This document shows, one piece after another, positions 23,646-31,185 of a stretch of DNA of 55,120 nucleotides. Both the position numbers and the translations under genes were made by a program. Each line of letters opens with the position of its first letter. The stretch's first letter is position 1. The stretch spans positions 1-55,120 of the forward strand of contig CAUHHV010000014.1 of assembly GCA_959606065.1 (NCBI GenBank), written 5' to 3'. Under the pieces are notes generated by a model. It searched no databases and was not told the DNA's origin. It worked only from the letters and a program-made list of their open reading frames with translations. Origin of the DNA: an uncultured Collinsella sp. Lineage in GTDB: Bacteria; Actinomycetota; Coriobacteriia; Coriobacteriales; Coriobacteriaceae.

Positions 23646-24683
23646 CTAAAGGCCGCCCTCCCAGTGCCGAATCACGAATTCTCGCAGGTCGTTCTGCCGC
23701 TTTTGGAACGCTTCGCTTCGGTCGCACTTAAGGCCCATAGCGAGTGCGATGGCGTTCATCGCCCGGTGCAATTGCAGCTGGTGGGCAAACTGAGTCCCGG
23801 TGAGGACGATCATCCTAAAGCCCAGCGCGCTCAGCACGGTCATGCGCTCCGCATCCGACGCACTGCGTTGTTTATCAAGATGGTCCGAGCCGTTGTATTC
23901 AATTCCCGTACCGCTCGCGGGCGCATATACGTCGATCTCGAAATACCCGGCCTTTGCGAGATATTTGAACTCGCTGGGAACATCGACCCGATGGTTGAGC
24001 TCGATCTTGGCGTATCCCAGCCCTCCCTGGGAACGTTTTGCAACGACCATGATTGCGGTGGCCGTCTCCATGGGCGACCGCGCGCCATCGTGCACGCGCT
24101 TGAGCACGGCGGCCGCGCGTATAGCCCCCTGACGAGATCGGTTCTCATTGCAATAGGCAATCATGTCGGCAACGGTATATCTCTGCCTCATCTCGACATA
24201 ATCGTCTGTCGACAGATGATTCAAATGGTATCGGGCGCAGATTTCGTAGCCATATTCCAACTGCTCGGGCTCACTCATCCACGAACCCGCTTGGACAAAG
24301 CACATGGCCTCATCAACCACCAGAAGGCCCTCTGCCACCTCGATAAGATGGCCTGGAGGTACCGGCGCTCCAAATACGCGGCACCTAAATCCAGCCGGCG
24401 TCGAGCGCTCAAAATCGAAGTTGACGAGCGTATCGATATGGTCGAGCTCTTCTCGTGGAACACCAAGCGAAACCAGATAGTCGGCAACGATCCCAACTGC
24501 CGTTGAAGCCCTCAGCCCCTTGGCATCGAGCCCCAATTTGGGCAGGCTCGCGGTCGGCTCCGCCTCGTTAGCAAGCGAGTCCTCATCGTATAGACTGCTT
24601 GCTCGCGAGAGCGGCTCGGACGGGCGCGCCACGTTGTGGTACAGCCAGGCAGTCTTATGGGACAGGACGATCGGCAGGTCCAT
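23646..24683 (-). CDS. Hypothetical protein with PD-(D/E)XK/DUF559-like C-terminal domain
   Basis: The family was not recognised with certainty. In the 345-residue product the last third contains YFEIDVYAP, then GTGIEYNGSDH and a basic SASDAERMTVLSALGFRM segment. This order (acidic beta-strand, Glu-Tyr-x-Gly strand, helix, hydrophobic strand ending in VLTG) resembles the DUF559/Vsr-like branch of the PD-(D/E)XK nuclease fold. The N-terminal half resembles the AbiEi-like or helix-rich leaders seen in such Coriobacteriia proteins, but this is recollection. GGAGGG precedes the ATG. Family A repeats in the same orientation flank the gene on both sides, which makes a 1.3-kb single-gene cassette. 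No partner gene is adjacent. Confidence 0.7.
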   Translation of the reverse strand: MDLPIVLSHKTAWLYHNVARPSEPLSRASSLYDEDSLANEAEPTASLPKLGLDAKGLRASTAVGIVADYLVSLGVPREELDHIDTLVNFDFERSTPAGFRCRVFGAPVPPGHLIEVAEGLLVVDEAMCFVQAGSWMSEPEQLEYGYEICARYHLNHLSTDDYVEMRQRYTVADMIAYCNENRSRQGAIRAAAVLKRVHDGARSPMETATAIMVVAKRSQGGLGYAKIELNHRVDVPSEFKYLAKAGYFEIDVYAPASGTGIEYNGSDHLDKQRSASDAERMTVLSALGFRMIVLTGTQFAHQLQLHRAMNAIALAMGLKCDRSEAFQKRQNDLREFVIRHWEGGL

Positions 24684-24784
24684 GAGCCCTCCAATGGAGT
24701 CGGATAACCAACCTTATTCCCCTGCCCACGGGTCCGCACACCTTCGTGCACAAGAAAGCGATTCCACCCGATCGAGTGGCAGAA

Positions 24785-24849
24785 AAACCATCACAACATT
24801 CGATGCTTTTCCCGATTTTGGCAAAAAACGCCGAATGTTGTGATGGTTT
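24785..24849. repeat. Hairpin repeat family A, copy 4
   Basis: Nearly identical to copy 3 and in direct orientation with it, 1.24 kb apart. It also lies 49 bp past the stop codon of the ABC exporter gene at 24899, and so could serve that transcript. Confidence 0.87.
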
Positions 24850-24898
24850 GAGGCGAGGTGAGGGGCATGGAGGGGTCAAAGCATCGTGCTCGAACAGG

Positions 24899-26797
24899 TT
24901 AATCCAACTCTTTTAAGCCATGCGCGAGCTGCCAGTATTCGCCGTGCTGAGCGAGCAGCTCCTCGTGGGTGCCGCGTTCGATAATGCGGCCGTGTTCGAG
25001 GACCATGATGGCGTCGGCGTCGCGGACGGTGGACAGGCGGTGCGCGATCATAAACGTGGTGCGTCCGCGCATGATGCGGTCCATGCCGCGCTCGATGAGC
25101 TTTTCGGTGCGCGTGTCGATAGAGCTCGTGGCCTCGTCCAAGATGAGCACCGGCGGGTCGGCAACGGCCACGCGCGCGATGGCAAGCAGCTGGCGCTGGC
25201 CCTGCGACAGGTTGGCGCCGTCGGCCGTGACCGGCGTGTCGTAGCCTCTAGGCAGGCGGCGAATAAACGAGTCGGCGCAGGCTGCCTCGGCAGCGGCGCG
25301 CACCTCCTCGTCGGTCGCGTCGAGCTTGCCAAAGCGGATGTTCTGCGCAATGGTGCCGCTAAACAGGTGCGTGTCCTGCAGCACAATGCCGAGCGACCCG
25401 CGCAGGCTGGCCTTGGCAATGTGCTTGACGTCGATGCCGTCGTACGTGATCTCGCCGTCATCGACCTCGTAGAAGCGGTTGATGAGGTTGGTGATGGTCG
25501 TCTTACCGGCGCCCGTCGAGCCCACAAACGCGATCTTTTGCCCCGGCTTGGCAAACAGATTGAGGTCCGTGAGCACACGGGTGCCCGGCACGTAGGAAAA
25601 GTCCACGGCATGGAAGCGCACGTCGCCGGCAAGCGGAACTAGGCCGCACGTAAGCTCGGTACCGTCGGCGGCCACCGCACGGCCCGACTCATCAACAGCG
25701 GCCACGTCGTGCAGGTGCCCATATGTGCCCACGCCCTGGCCCTCGGGAATCTTCCACGCCCACGCGGCGTCGCCCGTCTGCACCAGCTCCACGCAGCCCT
25801 CGTCCACCTCGGGCTTAAGGTCCATAGCCGCAAACAAACGCTCGGCGCCGGCCAGCGCATTGAGCAAGAAGTTGCCCAGCTGCGTAAACTGGTTGATGGG
25901 CATGGCGGCCTGGCGCACAAAGACCAGGTAGCTTGCGAGCGCACCCACGTCGGCCAAGCCGTTGATGCAGAGCATGCCGCCCGCCACGGCGACGATGGCA
26001 TAGTTGACGTAGCCAATCACGACGGTCATGGGCACCATGGAGTTGGCATAGGCTTGCGCGGCACCACCGGTACGACGCAGCTCTTGGTTGCGCGCGTCAA
26101 AACCAGCCACGTTGGCCTGCTCGTGATTAAAGACCTTGATGACCTTTTGGCCCGAGACCATCTCCTCGACGTATCCGTCCAAATCGCCCAGCGACGCCTG
26201 TTGGGCGGCAAAAAAGCGCTTGGAACGCATGCCCGAGTAGCGCGCGTACAGCACAATGGCCACATCACACACGAGCGTGATAATCGTGAGCTGCCAGTTG
26301 AGGATGATGAGCATGGCCGTGGTGCCGACCATCTGGATGCTCGCCTGAATCACGTTGGCAAAGCTGTTGTTGAGCGCCTCGGAGACGGTGTCGACGTCGT
26401 TGGTGAAAAAGCTCATGATGTCGCCCGAGCGCGTGCTGTCGAAATAACTGAGCGGCAGCGTCTGGATGTGCGCAAACAGGTCGCGGCGGATGTCGGACAC
26501 CACGCGTTGGGCCGCGCGCACCATGATCTGTGAGTAGCCCAGGGCCGAGAGCACGCCCGCGGCGTAGATAATCGCCGTCAGGATGACCTGCTTGGCGAGC
26601 AGTTCCTCCCCGCCCGTGGCCAAACCGTTAACGATGGGGCGCACCATGTAGGTGCCGGCGAGGCTCGCGATGGCGGCGACGGAGGCGAGCACGCCCACCG
26701 CCAGCAGCGAGAACTTGGCGTGACCCATGTAGGAGAGCAGGCGGCGCACCGTGCGCTTGAGGTCGGCAGGGCGTGCTTGGGCTGCGGTCTTAGGCAT
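24899..26797 (-). CDS. ABC exporter half-transporter, catalytic-site partner
   Basis: The 632-residue product is a type IV ABC exporter: about six membrane segments, then a nucleotide-binding domain with Walker A GSTGAGKTT, signature LSQGQ, Walker B VLILDEATSSID and the H-loop MIAHRLST. The Walker B glutamate is present, so its site should be competent. An insertion of about 45 residues precedes the ATPase domain. The ATG at 26797 overlaps the preceding gene's stop by eight bases (ATGCCTAA), so the two half-transporters are translated together. A longer open frame reaching 27433 is out-of-frame overlap with the partner gene and was rejected. The substrate is unknown; drugs, peptides or lipids are possible. 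Confidence 0.93.
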   Translation of the reverse strand: MPKTAAQARPADLKRTVRRLLSYMGHAKFSLLAVGVLASVAAIASLAGTYMVRPIVNGLATGGEELLAKQVILTAIIYAAGVLSALGYSQIMVRAAQRVVSDIRRDLFAHIQTLPLSYFDSTRSGDIMSFFTNDVDTVSEALNNSFANVIQASIQMVGTTAMLIILNWQLTIITLVCDVAIVLYARYSGMRSKRFFAAQQASLGDLDGYVEEMVSGQKVIKVFNHEQANVAGFDARNQELRRTGGAAQAYANSMVPMTVVIGYVNYAIVAVAGGMLCINGLADVGALASYLVFVRQAAMPINQFTQLGNFLLNALAGAERLFAAMDLKPEVDEGCVELVQTGDAAWAWKIPEGQGVGTYGHLHDVAAVDESGRAVAADGTELTCGLVPLAGDVRFHAVDFSYVPGTRVLTDLNLFAKPGQKIAFVGSTGAGKTTITNLINRFYEVDDGEITYDGIDVKHIAKASLRGSLGIVLQDTHLFSGTIAQNIRFGKLDATDEEVRAAAEAACADSFIRRLPRGYDTPVTADGANLSQGQRQLLAIARVAVADPPVLILDEATSSIDTRTEKLIERGMDRIMRGRTTFMIAHRLSTVRDADAIMVLEHGRIIERGTHEELLAQHGEYWQLAHGLKELD

Positions 26798-28619
26798 GGC
26801 GCTCACCCCCTTCCAAGGGCGATCCGCTGGGGACGGAGGAAAACGGATCATTCGCGCAACCATCGTCGCAGCCGTCGCCGGTGTCTGCGTTCCCCGCGAA
26901 CTCCATCTGCGAGGCATAAATCTCCTGGTAGATATTGTCGCCCGCCAGCAGTTCCTCGTGCGTGCCCACGCCGTGGACACGACCGTCGTCCAACACCACA
27001 ATGCGATCGGCATCCATGACGCTCGCGATGCGCTGGGCGATGATGAGCACGGTCGTATTGGGAATCCGAGCGATTTGCTCGCGAATCTTAGCGTCGGTCG
27101 CCATATCGACCGCGCTGGTGGAGTCATCAAAAATGAGCACGCGCGGATGCTTGAGCAGCGTGCGCGCGATGCACAGGCGTTGCTTCTGGCCACCCGAAAC
27201 GCCGGCGCCGCCTTGGCCCAGCTCTCCGTCCAGCCCGCCGATGCGATCAAGGAACTCGTCCACGCACGCCGCGCGGCAAGCCGCGAGGAGCTCATCGTCC
27301 GACGCCTGCGGATTGCCCCACTGCAGGTTCTCGCGCACGGTACCCGTAAACAGCACATTCTTTTGCAGCACAATGCCCACGGCGTCGCGCAGGGCGACCA
27401 GGTCGTAGTCGCGCACGTCGTGTCCGCCCACAAGCACGGTGCCCTCGGTGGCGTCGTACAGGCGCGCGATTAGCTGTACAAGCGAGCTCTTGCCCGAGCC
27501 CGTGCCGCCGAGGATGCCCACCGTCGAGCCGCTCTCGATGCGAAGGTCGATATGCTCGAGCACATCCTCGGCTGCATCCGCGCGGTATTTAAAGGAAACG
27601 TCGCGAAACTCGATGCTGCCGTCCGCTGGCGCCGCAGTCGCGAGGTCTCCCGCAGGGTTGGCGATAAAGGGCTCCTCATCGAGCACCTCTGCGATACGGC
27701 CCACACTCGTGAGAGCGCGCGTGAGCAGCAAAAACACGTTGGAAATCATCATGAGCGAGTTCATGATCAGCAGCACATAGCTCATAAAGCCCGTGAGCGA
27801 GCCCACGCCGAGCTCGCCGGCAAGAATCATGCGCCCGCCGATCCACAGAATGGAAAGCGCCGCCACGTACATCGACAGCTGAAACACCGGCAGGTTGAGC
27901 ACGGCGTTGCCAAAGGTCTTCGTCGCGGTGCGCGCAAGCTCGGTATTGACGGCATCGAACTTGGCCTCCTCGTGCTCGGCACGCACGTACGCCTTGACGG
28001 CGCGCACGGCGGTGAGGTCCTCCTGCACCACACCGTTGAGATGGTCCATCGAGGTCTGCAGCTGGCGGTAGAGCGGACTGACGCGATAGGTGATAACGCC
28101 CAGCACGATCGCCAGCACCGGCAGGATGATCGCGAAAACGGTGGCGAGCGGACGCGACAGCACCAGCGCATAGACCAAGCCGACGATGAGCGTCACGGGA
28201 CCGCGCACCATGGGGCGAAAGCCATTGCCGATGGCATTTTGGATGACGGTGATATCGGTAGTCATGCGGGTGACGAGCGAGCTGGCGTCGTAGTTATCCA
28301 GATTGCCAAAAGCGAGCGTCTGGATCTTGCGGTACTCCGCCTCGCGCAAGTTAGCGCCCAGCCCCGAGGCGACGCGAGCAGACGTGCGTGCATAGCCCAA
28401 GCCAAGTACCAGCGAACATGCGGCGCATACCAACATATACGTGCCCTGCAACAGCATGTAGTTGATGTCGCCCGCGGGCACGCCCACATCGATGATATTT
28501 GCCATGATGACCGGGATAAACAGCTCGAGCGCCGTCTCGGCCGTCACAAAGAGCACGCCGAGCATGGCATCGCGGCGGTATGCCCCCAGATAGGAAAACA
28601 AAATCTTGAGATTGCGCAC
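26790..28619 (-). CDS. ABC exporter half-transporter, degenerate-site partner
   Basis: The 609-residue partner has six membrane segments and an ATPase domain with Walker A GGTGSGKSS, signature VSGGQ and Walker B VLIFDDSTSAVD. The catalytic Glu after Walker B is Asp, and the switch His region reads IIAQRIAS (Gln instead of His). Both are hallmarks of the degenerate site in heterodimeric exporters such as LmrCD and TM287/288. The start is GTG at 28619, ten bases after GGGGG. It is first in a two-gene operon behind a promoter at 28661-28688. Confidence 0.92.
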   Translation of the reverse strand: MRNLKILFSYLGAYRRDAMLGVLFVTAETALELFIPVIMANIIDVGVPAGDINYMLLQGTYMLVCAACSLVLGLGYARTSARVASGLGANLREAEYRKIQTLAFGNLDNYDASSLVTRMTTDITVIQNAIGNGFRPMVRGPVTLIVGLVYALVLSRPLATVFAIILPVLAIVLGVITYRVSPLYRQLQTSMDHLNGVVQEDLTAVRAVKAYVRAEHEEAKFDAVNTELARTATKTFGNAVLNLPVFQLSMYVAALSILWIGGRMILAGELGVGSLTGFMSYVLLIMNSLMMISNVFLLLTRALTSVGRIAEVLDEEPFIANPAGDLATAAPADGSIEFRDVSFKYRADAAEDVLEHIDLRIESGSTVGILGGTGSGKSSLVQLIARLYDATEGTVLVGGHDVRDYDLVALRDAVGIVLQKNVLFTGTVRENLQWGNPQASDDELLAACRAACVDEFLDRIGGLDGELGQGGAGVSGGQKQRLCIARTLLKHPRVLIFDDSTSAVDMATDAKIREQIARIPNTTVLIIAQRIASVMDADRIVVLDDGRVHGVGTHEELLAGDNIYQEIYASQMEFAGNADTGDGCDDGCANDPFSSVPSGSPLEGGERHA

Positions 28620-28660
28620 GCAGGTTCATCCCCCATCAAACGTTGTTCGCAAACCCACGT

Positions 28661-28688
28661 ATTATGGCGCGCCGTGCGGCGGTGTCAA
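28661..28688 (-). promoter_or_regulatory. Promoter of the ABC exporter operon
   Basis: A consensus TTGACA (28683-28688) and CATAAT (28661-28666) are separated by 16 bp on the minus strand, about 42 bp ahead of the GTG start. This is the best sigma70-type match in the window. Confidence 0.65.
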
Positions 28689-28878
28689 GTGCTCCGAAAT
28701 CGATTTCTGCAAGGCTAGTGCAGGCGCCATGCTCACAGGGCGCATGTCCGTATTCAATTGGAAATGAACGCGTGCGTGACTTTTTCGCCCCGCCGCCAAC
28801 ATAAACCTTGACTCTATAATCGTTGTAGGATTTTCACTACACTGGTAGATAAACGAACCCAGCCAGAAAGCCCCGCCC

Positions 28879-30225
28879 ATGGAACACGACCTCACACGCG
28901 GCAATGTCCTCAAGACCATCGCGGTCTTTGCCCTGCCCTATATGCTCTCGTACTTTCTGCAGATGCTCTACGGCATGGCCGACCTGTACATGATGGGGCA
29001 GTTTAGCGGCGCTGCCGGCATCACCGCCGTGGGTAATGGCGCGCAGACGCTCTATATCATTACCGTGACGCTCGTGGGCCTGGCCATGGGAACGACGGTC
29101 ATCGTCGGCCACGCCGTGGGCTCGCGCCGCTTCGACCGCGCCGAGACCGCCATCGGCAACACCATCACGCTCTTTATGGGCGTCTCGGTGGTGCTGGCCG
29201 CCGTCCTGCTCGCACTGTGCCCGCAGATCGTGGCACTCATTGGCACGCCGGCCGAGGCGGTCGAAGGCACCGCCGCCTACCTGCGCATCTGCTTTGTCGG
29301 CATTCCGTTTATCGCCGCGTACAACATCCTCTCTGCCATCTTTCGCGGCCTGGGCGATTCACGCTCGCCCATGTACGTGATCGGCGTGGCGTGCATCATC
29401 AACATCGCGCTCGACTTTCTGTTTATCGGTCACATGGGGCTTGGCCCCGTGGGAGCCGCACTCGGCACAGTCATCGCCCAGACGGCAAGCGTTGCCCTCG
29501 CGCTCGTGTGGCTCAAGAGCCGTCGCACGAACATCCACGTTAAGCGCAGCGACCTGCGCCCCCAGCCCGAGGTGCTCGGCAGCATCCTTAAGATCGGCGT
29601 GCCCGTGGCCGTGCAGGACGGCTGCATCCAGGTGGCGTTTATGTTCATCACCGTCATCGCCAACCACCGCGGCCTGGTTGATGCCGCCGCCGTGGGCCTG
29701 GTCGAAAAGATGATCAGCTTTTTGTTCATTGTGCCGAGTTCCATGGGTGCCACCGTCAGCGCACTCACGGCGCAAAATGCCGGCGCGGGCAAGGGCGATC
29801 GCGCGCGTCAGGTACTCAAGGACGCCATGACCATCTCGGTGGTGTACGGCTGCCTGATCACGGTGCTGATGTGGCTGGTGGCGCCGGCGTTTATCGGCTT
29901 TTTTGCCAAGGATCCCGCGGTGGTCGCCGCCGGTACTGGCTATATGCACAGTTATATTTTCGACGCGATTTTTGCCGGCATTCACATTTGTTTTAGCGGC
30001 TTTTTCGCTGCATACGGCAAGAGCTACATCGGCTTTGCGCACAACGTGCTGGCCGTGGCGCTCATTCGCGTGCCCGGTGCATGGCTGCTGTCGAACGCCT
30101 ATTCCGATACGTTGTTTCCCATGGGCATCGCCTCGCCGTGCGGGTCCATTCTGTCGGCGGTCATCTGTGTGATTGCATTTACCGTGCTCAACCGGCGCGG
30201 GGCTTTTGACAAGCTGATGGCGTAG
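28879..30225 (+). CDS. MATE family multidrug/Na+ antiporter
   Basis: The 448-residue membrane protein has 12 predicted helices in two similar halves, each opening with the MATE-type segment (PYMLSYFLQMLYGMADLYMMGQFSG in the first half is too long to be anything but the family helix 1-2 region). Other family signs are GLAMGTTVIVGHAVG and FRGLGDSRSPMY. MATE proteins export cationic drugs using Na+ or H+ gradients. The start ATG follows a weak Shine-Dalgarno. A MerR-family regulator gene follows after 54 bp on the same strand, which suggests a drug-responsive operon. Confidence 0.92.
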   Translation: MEHDLTRGNVLKTIAVFALPYMLSYFLQMLYGMADLYMMGQFSGAAGITAVGNGAQTLYIITVTLVGLAMGTTVIVGHAVGSRRFDRAETAIGNTITLFMGVSVVLAAVLLALCPQIVALIGTPAEAVEGTAAYLRICFVGIPFIAAYNILSAIFRGLGDSRSPMYVIGVACIINIALDFLFIGHMGLGPVGAALGTVIAQTASVALALVWLKSRRTNIHVKRSDLRPQPEVLGSILKIGVPVAVQDGCIQVAFMFITVIANHRGLVDAAAVGLVEKMISFLFIVPSSMGATVSALTAQNAGAGKGDRARQVLKDAMTISVVYGCLITVLMWLVAPAFIGFFAKDPAVVAAGTGYMHSYIFDAIFAGIHICFSGFFAAYGKSYIGFAHNVLAVALIRVPGAWLLSNAYSDTLFPMGIASPCGSILSAVICVIAFTVLNRRGAFDKLMA

Positions 30226-30279
30226 CGGGGCAACGCGAGCCTGGCGCCCCTCCCCGACCCTATTGAAAGGAGCGTTCCT

Positions 30280-31128
30280 ATGGCCGACTCGCCAACTGAA
30301 CATACCGAGGGCCTGCTTCGCATTGGCGAGGTGGCGCGCCTGCTCAATTTGAGCGTGGGCACGCTGCGCCATTACGAACAGATGGGGCTATTGGAGCCGG
30401 CATATGTCGATCCGGCGAGTGGATACCGCTACTACGGATCGCGGCAGCTCTCCACGCTCAATACCATCGGCAACCTGCGCGTTCTCGACTTGCCGTTGGC
30501 GCAAATTCGCGAGTTTGTCACTACGCGCGATATGGATTTGATGCAACGGCAACTGACCAAGCAACAGGAGTTAATTGAGCACAAGCGGCGTGAGCTGGAG
30601 CGCATGTCGCGCAAGATTGACCAGCGGCTTGCCTTGCTTCATGGCGCTTTGAATGCTGATCTCGACACCATTAGCGAAATCGAGGAACCCGAACTTCGCT
30701 GCGCCACGCTGCACGAGCGCGTCAATCCCACCGACGCCTATTCGCTGGGATGGCATATCCGCCAGCTTCAGCAGGGGCAGCACGAAACCTTTGCCTATCT
30801 GGGCAATCTGGGTGTGGGCATCGCGCCCGAGCGCCTGACCGCCGGCGACTTTGATGGCTACGACGAGGTCTTCCTGCTGCTCGATGACACCGATGATTAC
30901 GTGGGCGACGTCGAGGTGCGGCCCGCCGCGCGCTGTCTGACCATAAGCTTCCGCGGTACACATGGGCAAGCAGCCCCACGCTACGAGCAGCTGCTCGGCT
31001 ATATGTGCGAGCACGGCCTGACACCCGCCGGTCCCTCACGCGAGATCGCCCTTATCGATGACATCATCAGCGACGATCCAGAGACCTACGTGACGCAGAT
31101 CACGGTGCCCGTTTCCCCAGCAAAGTAA
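30280..31128 (+). CDS. MerR family regulator with GyrI-like effector domain
   Basis: The 282-residue BmrR-type protein has a winged-helix MerR domain (IGEVARLLNLSVGTLRHYEQ, then GYRYYG), a coiled-coil dimerisation helix at about 80-120, and a C-terminal GyrI/AraC-effector-like domain (about 130-282) that in relatives binds cationic drugs. GAAAGGAG gives a clear start. It lies downstream of the MATE pump gene. The region before the pump contains CTTGACTCTATAATCGTTG with a partial CTATAA/TTGTAG dyad (28806-28826), a possible operator, so control of the pump by this regulator is a reasonable inference. Confidence 0.9.
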   Translation: MADSPTEHTEGLLRIGEVARLLNLSVGTLRHYEQMGLLEPAYVDPASGYRYYGSRQLSTLNTIGNLRVLDLPLAQIREFVTTRDMDLMQRQLTKQQELIEHKRRELERMSRKIDQRLALLHGALNADLDTISEIEEPELRCATLHERVNPTDAYSLGWHIRQLQQGQHETFAYLGNLGVGIAPERLTAGDFDGYDEVFLLLDDTDDYVGDVEVRPAARCLTISFRGTHGQAAPRYEQLLGYMCEHGLTPAGPSREIALIDDIISDDPETYVTQITVPVSPAK

Positions 31129-31166
31129 GAACCGCCCGGAAGGCATCGTGCTTCCGGGCGGTTCTT
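31127..31166. terminator. Bidirectional terminator between the merR-like gene and ligA
   Basis: A perfect 16-bp stem (31127-31142 with 31151-31166) starts at the stop codon of the regulator gene. On the plus strand CTTCAATTT follows; on the minus strand the stem is followed by ACTTTG. It separates two convergent genes. Confidence 0.85.
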
Positions 31167-31185
31167 CAATTTGGCTATCGATGCC

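Noticed and set aside
23541..24849. Insertion sequence formed by the A3 and A4 repeats
   Set aside because: The repeats are direct hairpins rather than terminal inverted repeats, no transposase signature is visible in the enclosed gene, and no target duplication was seen. The cassette idea is kept as a finding only.
24899..27433. Single 844-residue ABC protein
   Set aside because: The first 210 residues are out-of-frame readings of the partner gene. The real start at 26797 has a ribosome site and begins at the family N-terminus.
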